Below, piece after piece: positions 21,358-32,134 of a stretch of 64,000 bases of DNA; within the stretch, counting starts at the first letter, position 1, and every line of letters starts with the position of its first letter. The notes beneath the pieces are model-generated. The model made no database searches. It was not told where the DNA came from and worked only from the letters and a program-made list of their open reading frames with translations. The stretch comes from Solanum dulcamara. Taxonomy: Eukaryota; Streptophyta; Magnoliopsida; Solanales; Solanaceae. The DNA is taken from positions 7,806,001 through 7,870,000 of the forward strand of contig NC_077243.1 in NCBI RefSeq assembly GCF_947179165.1. The letters run 5' to 3'. The position numbers and the translations under genes are program-made.

Positions 21358-24300
21358 TTAGTTACGAAGAGTCTTTATATCATCCACAAGTTCTTGAAGT
21401 TCCTCCATTGTCGCACTCAGCAGGCCTACAAGATAAAATGCAAGATTTAGCACGCAACTATATCAAGTCCATCCTCAGATAATTGAATAAAGTTTGCCAG
21501 AATGCTGACCTTTATCGTTATTCAATCTATACAGTTCTCCATTTGAAATGCGACTTTTCTTTGCTCTTGGGTGCTCTTCCAGCATTCTGGTTGTGAATGT
21601 CTCCAATTTGGTATGAAAATCTGATGCAGTTCGTACTAATTCTGGAAGAAACAGCCAATTAAGGGCATCATATTCAATAGCTTTTCAGTGAATTTACTGG
21701 AATTATATCATCAAGCACAAAACCGTGCAAACGAAAGTTTCAAAGTGATCCCTATTAAGGATTCCCAATATGGAATGTAATCACCAGTTCAAATCCATAA
21801 AGGAGCTACATAATGAGCTGAAGTAGGAAAAGTTTAGAAGCAGAGGCTAGATTAAGTCGATTCTACTCTCAAATTTAAGAGATGTTAGATGATCAGCACA
21901 TTATTCAAGAACACACATAGAGTTCCCAAATCTATTTTTCTCACAAGCTACAACCACACCATACGCAAAGGCAATCTTCTATGTAGTCTAAGATAACATG
22001 TCTAATTCTGCTCTTTTTCTATCTTCTTTCCTTCTTTGCTGTTTAATAGAAGCTAAGTCAAGGTGCAGAACCTCAACACACACACATGAGTCAGTGCAGA
22101 TACTGAATTTACCATATGTGGCTGAACCTCCCTAGGAAGAGCAAGGAAACGATTAATAACAAGGTGTCAAAATACCAAGTCATTCACGGTCTTGACAAAG
22201 GAAGAACAGTAACCTATATTAGTTAGTAAAGATGGAAAAAAAAATGCCTAGACTATAGTCAAGATCAAAGGAAGGTATATTTCATGTGAAAATCCGGATC
22301 ATTTTCAGTAACATGTATCTTTTGTTAGCCCAGCTGCTAAACGTTCTGACCCAAAATACAAAAGAGGGATTATCTAGTCATAAAATACCACATACACAGT
22401 TTTTGCTTTTCAATAATAAAGACTTGCATCTAAAGAAAGGTAACCAGACTAGGCTGCTATGTTTCCCAAAATGATGTTTCATGATTCTCAAGTCAAGAAG
22501 CATTTCCAGAGTTGAGCAGAAGATTTACCTTCAAACTTCTCATGCACTGACTGTTGCTGATACAAATCTAATGCTTCAGTAAGAGAGGCAGCAGAGCGAC
22601 CACTTAACATAGACTGCCTTTCCAGTGATCGTAGTTCTCTGTTGAGCTCAGCAGACTCTTTTCCCACCTGCATAGATAGTAAATTGCAAAGAAATAGAAT
22701 TATCAGTTTATAAAGAAATGAGGCATCTACTAATTTTCTGAGGACCCCCTACCTGAGAAAGTTTGTTCCTTAAAAAATCCAACTTTGAGTCTAGTTCCGG
22801 ATTCTCAATACCATTAGTATCAAGTGAAGAGTCGCTGGATGGTCCGTCCTAGATAAACATCCCAAAATTAATTTTAAATCATAGATATGAGTAATTACTG
22901 TCTACTAACCATCAGCAAATAATGAATCAACTTTTAAATAACAATTAAAGAATAAAATGCATGAAGCCTAGTCCCCAAGATTGAGATTTAATTTCCATTC
23001 AGGCATTCTGCTCATATACAGCGCTCCATTTAGTCCCAATCAGACGAATGACCAATAGAAAATTGATGCTTCTATTCCTTCTACTTTCCGATAATTGAAT
23101 ATGGATTCAACTGCAGGTTGCAATAGATGATAGTTACCTTTTCAATTGTGCACCTTCAGTGTAATGTGCCCTGGGAAGCACGTTCTTCGACCCACATCCA
23201 TATGAACAACTTGCATGAATCCTCTCCACTCCTACTTTTTATTCTATTACTATTTCCTACTTATAAATTTGGCTACAAAAGTGGACCAAGCCGAATCGCC
23301 GTGTTCCCTATCTGTATGCTATCACAGAAAGACTCTAACCATCTGGGTTACCAGGTACTCCTATTTCTTAGGGAGTGGAAACGATCAAAGAGCCAGTGGT
23401 CAATCATCTCATAGAAACAAATTTTTTTTGTTCTCAGACTCCATATCTGAACTCGAGATGTGCTATTGAAACAACATTTGGCAGAATAATTAAACAGATC
23501 TCCTCCAAACTTTACTTAATATCCTTTTAGGAAAACAATAATTATGAAAGATTAGTTTCTTATATATTGAGTTATCTTCATCAAGCGACAAAGAGAAACA
23601 AAAAGCATGAAAAAGAAAAATTTACCATTTCAATCAGCTCTTCAGCATGATGATTGATGCATATATAAAAGATCCAGAGGTAAATTGTTTGATGCTTCAT
23701 ATAACTTGTCTTAGGTGTAAAATCTATGTAGATTATAAATATGCAAGTCTTAAAACAAAGGATGGAATAGAAATAAATGACATTCTAAAATTTACTAAGT
23801 GGACATATTGATTTTCCAATATGCAGAAAATGAAACTACACGCTTAATATGAGACAAATGATAATTCTCAACCGAGGTAAAGAAAAAGACACAGGATACT
23901 ATCCATAATAGAGAACATACAGCCTTGGGCAAAGAGAACCCTCGTGGAACCGTAAAACAGTGGTGCAAAGAGTACTTCTCCCACATACTCAACCGCTTAT
24001 CCAGAGCCAATTGGATTATGTTCTTAATGTTGGCCACACCCTACAAGTGAACTTTTTGCCTGTCAGTGGCCTGAGATGCTTAAACTTAACAAAATAATAC
24101 TCTCTCTAACCCAATTTATGTGGCACAATTGAAATTTCGAGATTCAAACTTCTAAAACTTTGACAGAAAATTCAGATACAGAAGTTTTAAGTTTTTTGAA
24201 CTAAAGTTTATACATTTGAAAACTATCTAGGATAAATCACAATAATTAATAATTTAAAATATATAAATTCCACAAAAATTTGGATGACTTTGGAAATTCC

Positions 24301-24656
24301 AATCATGCCACATAAATTGGGACGGAGGGAGTAATGCACTAAAGACGCACTTGCTTAAAATAGTATGAACTCCAACCTTTCTCAGATCTTCGGTTCGATC
24401 TGTGCCATCAGTCTTCAGAAGCTTTGCTGCCTCTCTACAACAGAGCATCATAAGGTAAGATAAATGGCACAAGAGTTGAAACAAATGACCGAAAATTACT
24501 TGAAAAAATGAAGACTGGAGAAGGTACTACTTACTGGTGGAAGAAATCGAAAGCATCGTCTACTAAATCATCGACACAATTGAGGGCCTCGTTGATGAAG
24601 AGTTGGGGATTTAGGTTCAATGAATCGAACACCTTCTCGCTCTCGCTGCCTTCCAT
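21358..24656 (-). CDS. MIS12: Kinetochore protein MIS12 homologue
   Basis: Seven minus-strand exons (24535-24656, 24377-24434, 23921-24040, 22753-22848, 22529-22667, 21510-21641, 21358-21425) join in phase to 244 residues, ATG at 24656 and TAA at 21358. The N-terminus MEGSESEKVFDSLNLNPQ is diagnostic of plant MIS12. It is followed by INEALNCVDDLVDDAFDFFHQ, LALDKRLSMWEKYSLHHCFTVPRGFSLPKA and a coiled-coil half (LDSKLDFLRNKLSQVGKESA, LNRELRSLERQSML, LEELQELVDDIKTL-like end). MIS12 is a subunit of the centromere-bound KMN network that connects CENP-C to the NDC80 complex. Length and motif order match the Arabidopsis protein. Intron 2 carries a Stowaway MITE; intron 3 is about 1.1 kb. Confidence 0.93.
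24100..24331. mobile_element. Stowaway MITE in MIS12 intron 2
   Basis: The 232-bp element starts CTCTCTCTAACCCAATTTATG and ends CATAAATTGGGACGGAGGGAG, giving the classical Stowaway inverted termini. TA dinucleotides flank it (24098-24099 and 24332-24333). It has no coding capacity. Confidence 0.85.
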
Positions 24657-24942
24657 TTGCCCGCTCCCTTATTTCAATTTCCTCAAGGGTTTGGTGCTTC
24701 TGCAATTTCAAAATTCTGATACCCAAGCCCTTTTTCTTCTTTTGCTTCAGCTTCCCGCCATGTCGGATTTATTTTTTTCATTTAACAATCCCAAATAGGC
24801 AGTAAAATATTATTGGGACTGCTGTTTAAGCTATATTTTGGTTTTAAAAAAGTGTTTTAATTTGATTTAGATTACTAATTGTATTATCTTGTTGTTGGAA
24901 TTATTGTTAAAATTTAGTTTAGTAATTGTGTAATATTGCTAG

Positions 24943-25898
24943 GGGTCGTTTGGTGTGATGGATAAGAGGGTTTAATTTCGAGATAATTTTTAAGTGTTCT
25001 TAAATCTTTTTTGGGTTGTAAAGGATGAGATAGGTTATCTTAGGATTAACAATTAGTATTGGGATAAGTTATCCCTCCCTAGATGGATTAGTAATCGCAG
25101 GATAACTTATCATGGGATAAAGTATGTAAAATAACAAAAATACCATTTTTAAATTCTCTTTTATACACCACTTTTTATATTCATGTATATTAACATAATT
25201 TTTAACAACATTTATAATAACATTCACAACCTTAATTAATCGTTATTTTTATGATAATATATTTTTCTATTAAAAAATTATATTTTATAATACAATTTCT
25301 ATTTATTAATATATTATAAGTTGAATTTATTTGTCTAATTCTTATGTTTATTTATATTTTGCTTTCTTTTAAAATGTCCGCTTCAATACTAAATTACATA
25401 TTTTTAATTAAATAATTTATTACTCACTTAAAAATTATATTTTATATATCAATTAAAATGTAGATAATTTTAATTATAGAATTTATTTTACTTTAATAAA
25501 CTTAAAATAAAAGTTTTTTTTTTGTGCTAAATAAGATGAAAGTTTTATTTTTAAGTTAAACAAGATGAAAGTTTAATTTTAAAAACACACGGTACAATCA
25601 TTAAAATACATACACAAAAATATTAAAGTTAAATAAGATGAAAATTTTATTTTTAAGAATGAATAATTAAAGTTTGCAAAGAAAATGTTAGAAAAATAAA
25701 CTAAATAAGGTGGAGGGTATTTTTGTAAACAAACAACTTATTCTTAAAAATTATGCACTGAATATAATTTTGACTATGATAAACCAAACAAGCAACCAAA
25801 ACTGCTCTCAGCATAACTAATCCATCATAACTTATCCGGCATAACTTATACCAACATAATTAATATCATCGTAACTTGTATCCAAACCAAACGACCCC
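24943..25898. mobile_element. Non-autonomous DNA transposon, GGGGTCGTTTGGT termini
   Basis: The termini GGGGTCGTTTGGTGTGATGG (left) and CCAAACCAAACGACCCC (right) are inverted repeats. Subterminal parts also mirror each other (GATAACTTATCATGGGATAA versus AACTAATCCATCATAACTTATCC). The inside is AT-rich, with three direct copies of a TTAAATAAGATGAAAGTTT-like motif around 25525-25650. I could not identify a convincing target duplication, so the superfamily is open. It occupies the MIS12-PCO divergent spacer. Confidence 0.7.
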
Positions 25899-25919
25899 TT
25901 GATTGTCTTATTAGAATTA

Positions 25920-26121
25920 AGGCTCATTTGATTGGAAAAAAAGTTATACGGAAATATAACTATCCCTAGATTAGTTATCTTTCACCAACACTACAATATT
26001 GAGATAATTAATTCCGAAATAATTTTTCTTCACAATTTTTTCTCAGCCAAACATAGGATAAATTTATCTTAAAATTAATTCCAAGATTACTTATCCATTA
26101 TCTCTAGTACCAAACAAGCCT
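25920..26121. mobile_element. Tourist-like MITE
   Basis: The 202-bp element runs from AGGCTCATTTGATTGG to TACCAAACAAGCCT and is largely palindromic. TTA at 25917-25919 and at 26122-26124 fits a PIF/Harbinger insertion. A further related but worn unit follows to about 26290 (AGAGTCGTTCAATGCGAG ... CAATCAAATGATTTCT). Confidence 0.7.
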
Positions 26122-26289
26122 TTAAGAGTCGTTCAATGCGAGATATAAGGCATAATAATCCGGGGATAAAATGCCGAATTATTTTATTCTGTATTTGGTT
26201 AGGTAGTCTTCATATTATTTATCCCTCTACTTATATCATAATGATAGAATAATTTATCTTAGAATAACTTGTTCCCAATCAAATGATTT

Positions 26290-26787
26290 CTTAGTTACTT
26301 ACCATTTAAATTTTAATTCAATAAAAGAAATTATATCAATAAGCTAATAGAGTTACGGACCAATTAACTAAAAATGAATGCGAGTTAAATACTTTTAAAA
26401 ACTTAATTTTGTACTCCAATTCCTTCGTGTTTAGTATTTATACTTTTAAAATAAACGGAATGAATACTATGTTGTTTATGCTTGTCTCCGCATGTAATCA
26501 CTCTTAATTATGTCGTTACATTTGATGTGAAGTCACGAGACAGACATATTTGCTTCACTTTGTTAATTGTGTATTCTCATGACGTCACAAGCGGTACCTC
26601 ACATTTGTGATAAAAAGCAGAGACGTAGCAATTTTTTTCTCTATTTTCAATAATTCAAAAGTATATCCGTTCTCATAATGAGCACTTATTGGTATTTATG
26701 TTTAGGTCCTCAATTATTCCGGAATATGTCAAAATGATCTAATAAGTTACTGATATTTTCATCTGACCGATAATCCGCAAACTGGTA
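26290..26787 (+). other. Upstream region of PCO
   Basis: AT-rich sequence without recognisable coding or repeat ends. It should contain the PCO promoter and 5' UTR. I cannot point to a reliable TATA box. Confidence 0.4.
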
Positions 26788-29700
26788 ATGTTTGCGCAAC
26801 GAATTCGAGGGCTCTTCACGATGACGAAGAAGAGTCCTTGTTCCATTCAAGCTTTATACGACCTTTGTAAGCAGACTTTTGCGCCTTCTGCGACTTCATC
26901 ACCTTCTTCTCAAGCTATCCACAAACTGTATTCCCTTTTGGGTACTTACCTTTTACCCTTTTGCTTCAGGAACCGGTTCTTCTCTATCTCAATGTTTAAC
27001 ATTTTCACTTAGCGTGCTAATTCTTGTTTAATGCGACAATTATGAGCTCCGGAGCCGTTTTTATTAAGGAAATTGAGGAAGCGAAGTTATTTATGAACAT
27101 AATATTAATGTTAGATGTGAATTATGATGAATGAAGTCGATTAAAGGGAGGGGGGCTTGGTGCAAGGCATAGCTGCCAAAGATAGAAAATGCTAACGAAG
27201 GAAGTTGATTTACAAAATGTTGTATGAGTGGCAATAGTTAACATGGAGAAAGTTGAAATCTTTTTTCACAAATATGGTAATCAAACATTTATTTTGCTGT
27301 TTGTATCACATACAAATGTGCAGAGTGTACAAGAAAGTAATGGGGATTGTTATAAGTGTTTTAAATCGAAGTTCAGGAAAGGTACGGTTTATGGTATCAT
27401 AGACTGCGTATTACAAGAGGTTTTAACATTTTTTTACAGATACAATTGGTCCTGAAGATGTTGGACTGAAAGATGAAAGCCTAGATGATGAAAGAGGTCA
27501 TGGTCTTTTTGGACTCAATGTCTTCAACAGGGTGGATCGGTGGGCTCAACCGATAACATATGTAGATATTCACGAGGGTCAAAACTTTACAGTAAGATAT
27601 TTTCTTATTTTGCTGCATTAATGCATGTGTATTTGCCATATGCATTTACTTGGTCTCTCATTGGATTGTTGTTTAATAACGATTTATCCTCGTGTCAACA
27701 CAGCCTTTGGAAATGTACTACAGAAGGAGAAAGCTACATATCCTCACTATTTGTATATCCAATGAGGTTTTTTTTTGGGATCTCCACCATCCAACCTTTG
27801 AGAAAAAAACATACAAATTTAATTGGATGCATGCAAGGACATTCTAAAATACACCTGACTTTAAAGCCTGAATGAACAGGTCTACTTTTATGGTTAAAAA
27901 ATAATTCTTCAAGTTATATTGTAGGAAAATTTTAATGGTCAGACGTAAGACGTTTATTGACATCATGCCTTCATTACTTTATTTCTAGTAGTATCAAATG
28001 TATGGTTTTTCATTAGATGAGTATTTCAAGCTTGTGTAATATCTACTACAAACTCAATTGGAAATGATGTATGCAGATGTGTATGTTTTGTTTCCCAACT
28101 TCTGCTGTCATTCCATTGCATGATCATCCTGGAATGACTGTTTTGAGTAAAGTCCTCTATGGATCCTTGCACGTGAAAGCTTATGATTGGGTTGAGCCAG
28201 CTTGCATCAGGAAAAGTGAACGTGTTGGTCATCCTACAGGTTAGTTTTAAACGAATTTCAAGTGTTTAAGTGCTTCTAAAATCCTCTCTTGGTAAGACGA
28301 GGTGCCAAAGAAATAAAGCATTCACATTCTGTTCATTAGAGTACTCATTAAGTGAACTTTAGAGAATCTAAATATTTGTGGGTGTGGATGATAAAGTGGC
28401 CAGAAGTCACTTCATTGACTTGATACGACCATTAGTTATATATAGAAACTTTTCTAGGACAAGCAGGCAAAACTATTAACATGGAAGTTTAATATATTGA
28501 ATTAGATCCTCTTGCTGCCGAGGCTCCGCAATATGTTAAGAGAACTTTTAGACAGCAAAGTTTCTACATGGTCCAGCCGTCCAGAAATTGTATGATAAAA
28601 AATTTGAAAATAATAGCGCAGGATTTGCATTTGTAGCAATTCAGGATATGATCGTGTCTTTCTTTTAGCTTCACCAATATGTATGGTACTTATATTTGAT
28701 GGTCTTGTCAACTCGACCGTCCATTATGGTCCCTCTTCAGTGGCTGTTATGATGCTCAATGGACTTGAGATTTTGTTAGGGTAGTTATTTAGATGACCTC
28801 ATTTCTTTCAAACAGCATCATGATAAGAGATCACCCTTTTACTTCTTAAAAACAAACTTTTCTTTTATAAGGTTTTTAATGAGGAACTTTCTTGCACTTC
28901 AGAGTTATGTTGAAATTTTAAAATTTGAACTTAGAGACAAATAAGAGGATGGTATGTGCAATAGCTACCGATCACTTTTGTCTATATTTCTTTAGCTACC
29001 GATCACTTTTGTCTATATTTCTTTTGATTGCAGCATTGTCTTTAGAGCGGTGCCTCCTTGTATATGAACGGACGAATTCCTCCACTGTGTCCCACGTTCC
29101 TTTTGGCTAGAATTCATACCCACTACTCCTCTCTCTCAAATGACAGATCTGTTCTGCTCCCATCCATCGTTTTTTGGCTAGAATGCATAACCATTCTTAG
29201 TTGTTGCGCAATTGCCTGTACATCCTCTGCTTTTGAAATATATGTGGGATCTGTTCTTTCTCATTCTTTTTACCCATTACTTATGTTGTGTGGACTGTCA
29301 GAAAACACATCTCTCTTGGCAGAACTCTCATCACTACCACCACCGTATGCAGTGACATCTTCAGCGCCATAACTTCTCCCCTTTAAGTTCTATCAGTATT
29401 TACCATGATAAATTCTTGATCCCTAGTATATTCACAAGAACCCATCTTCACTTTGGCAAATCGATTACTGGAGGTGTGAAGTTTTTGCAGTTGACGGGAT
29501 AGTAATCAAGATTTGATGTACTAAATGGCAACCTGGATTAATAAGTGAAATTCTTAATTTCTTATTTTCTTGAGGATTGGCGCTTGCCTGATTTCTATGG
29601 ATGAATCTTAGGTTGCAGCTTGTTGACTCTGGTAAACAAGAGAGAACCATTCTTCTAACATGACAGAACTATCTTGCATTATTGATTTATACTAGAGCTT

Positions 29701-30943
29701 GTGTTTTTGGAGAATCCGGTATTTCAGCGCTAGTTCATGTAATTTGGGGTTTATTTGGTTTTATGTAAAAAATATCGTGTTTTGCTGTTTTCCTTTCTTC
29801 ATTTCATCATATTTATATATTGATAATGTTTAACAAATCTACAAGCGATGGTCGAGAAATTTATGGTTCCAGTTTTCTTGTTTTGGCAACACTTGGTTAG
29901 CAATCCCACTCATTACGAGCTCAATTATTTGTTGCAATCTATCTGCTAGTGCTTGATCCATTTCATTTTGGGGTCTGTCAAGTTGAGTCCAGTAGCATCT
30001 GAGCTGAGCTGGACTGAGTCGATCCCCGTTGAGATTTTACTTTCTTCGCCTTGTGCGCTATAGCATTTTACTGCTTTGTCCTATTTGTTGGTGCTTTCCT
30101 CAGTATATATTACTTTGAAAAACTCTTTGTTGTCGTATATTCTTTCACTGATTAAGAGGTATGCTCTTAAATGTTTGCACTTCATGTACATAGACTATCC
30201 TTGTCAAAAATCGATATCCACCAGCACCGTCTTAGACACTCGGAATCATAGCACTCGACATGCATTTGCATATCCTTTTGATTATTTGAATACATGCTGC
30301 TAATTCAAAGTGCAATAGGATCTCTGAAATTTTCTTCTGGGTAATATCTCTGAGACTACAAAAAAAATTGCTGATTTTGATAGTTATCACTATCTTATTT
30401 TCCCTACTTTTTCCATTTGTGGATCTTTATGATTTATTATATACGAAAAGCATTAAGAAATAGAAACATGATGCATTTATTTGACAGTGAGACTAGCTAG
30501 GTTGGCGGTTGATAAGGTCGTAAGTGCACCACATGGTACATCTGTTTTGTATCCCAAGAGTGGAGGGAATCTGCACTGTTTTACTGCCGTTACACCTTGT
30601 GCAGTTCTGGACATTCTTGCTCCTTCTTATCTTGAAGCAGCTGGCAGAAGATGTACCTACTACCATGATTATCCTTATTCCAGCTTTGGTTAGTGTCTAT
30701 CTACTTTCCTTTTGAAGCCTTGTCTTTCTCAAGGATTGCTTAGCTATTTTGGATTTGAGTCAGATGTAATCAGTTTGTTCGAGAGTTGTATTGAGATAAA
30801 CATGTCATGCATTTGCAGCAAATGGAGATGAAATTGTAGGTAATGGAAAAGAACAAGACTATGCATGGCTTGCTGTGGTTGATACACCAGAGGATCTGTA
30901 CATGCGCCCAGGAAGTTACATGGGTCCAGACATCCAGAGGTAG
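26788..30943 (+). CDS. PCO: Plant cysteine oxidase (PCO), thiol dioxygenase of the oxygen-sensing N-degron pathway
   Basis: Five exons (26788-26941, 27440-27591, 28077-28239, 30488-30688, 30819-30943 with TAG) give 264 residues in one continuous phase. The PCO/ADO cupin core is clear: [38 protein letters not shown] with the His-x-His iron ligands, and [27 protein letters not shown] with the third His. PCOs oxidise N-terminal Cys of ERF-VII, VRN2 and ZPR2 proteins, marking them for Arg/N-degron proteolysis when oxygen is present. The start could be 26788 (MFAQRIRG) or the next in-frame ATG at 26821 ([10 protein letters not shown]); the first is the longest open choice. The C-terminus [10 protein letters not shown] is family-like. 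Intron 3 is long (about 2.2 kb). I cannot assign the paralogue (hypoxia-induced PCO1/2-like versus constitutive). Confidence 0.93.
28962..29023. repeat. 31-bp perfect tandem duplication in PCO intron 3
   Basis: The unit TAGCTACCGATCACTTTTG plus 12 further bases occurs at 28962-28992 and again at 28993-29023 without mismatch. It is intronic. Confidence 0.9.
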
Positions 30944-32134
30944 CAATATACGTTTTCCGGCATTTGATTAAGTATGGAGTGTGGATGTTCATGGAGCCCT
31001 TTTATTGTGACCCTACCCAAGATTGACCTATAAATCAGTTATTGATGCTTAACTGCTGTGTATTGTTACTGTGTTTTCTTTCTTCCGTTTTCTTCATAAT
31101 TTTCAAGAAGGCTGTTGATCATGTTGTTAGAATCATGAAAATGCTACAGTATTATATCGTAGTCAAGCATTTGGAACTTTATATTGGAGTTTGTATTAGT
31201 TCCCAACTTATGGGACTACAGTAGGTAGTATTAGTTCCATATGATCACCATCTGCTCCCCACATGTCAACGAAGTATTTTCCTCAATATAAACTTTTGAG
31301 CCATTGTAATTTCTTTTTCCATGTTCCTCATGTCAAAAAGGAAATTGTTTATCTACACAGAATTCAAGATCTTTCAATTACTCCAGTGTTTGTTAATGTG
31401 TCATTCGTCTTAGGAGTTGATGCTGCTAAGTTTTTAAGTGTAATTGGAAAGTGCACTGTCCATTGCACTCAAGTTTCCAAGTCTTGATTTACATCAGCAG
31501 AGAACTCTCGATAAAGACTGATATTAGATGGTCATTTTTCATGTTTGTGTTTCAGAACTTGCATTTCCAGCATTATAATCCTATCGAGTAGCTTAGTGAA
31601 AAGCATAGTCAGTTTCAGTAAAACTGGTAGCCTTTGCTGTAGTCATGCAGCCCATTATCAGGAATGCGATTTCTCTGGTTGGTTACTTTGTGGTGTTAAT
31701 TTTTTGATGTGATTATATGAGAGAACTGTCCCTAGTAACATCTGGAGAACTGATATATGGAAACGAGAAAACCTGAAATATTTGTTAAACACAACAATTT
31801 GTTGACTTGAGTGGATATCAGGCCACTAATCCTCCACAACAACTAGATATAAGTACTGTCATGACATCCAAAAGAATATGGAGGGCCCTTATTCTTTTGA
31901 TTAAGAGAGCACTACTACTGCAGACGGAATTCTGTTTGTGGAAAATAAAATAAACACGCATGAAAGACTTGTTTATTTTCAAAAAAGAACTGCACGAAAA
32001 GTTGATCAGATGTAGCTTCTAATGCCTACCTGATCCTCCATGAATACATATCGAACAACAACGCCGACTGAGTATACAAAAAAAGAAAAGCTTTCTGGAT
32101 TCTCCCTATAGTAATTTAGTTTTTGATTGCTTTC
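30944..32134. other. Convergent spacer between PCO and ENO1
   Basis: Stop codons of the two genes face each other across about 1.2 kb. No exon, RNA gene or repeat with clear ends was recognised. Short ORFs inside show no family resemblance. Confidence 0.6.
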
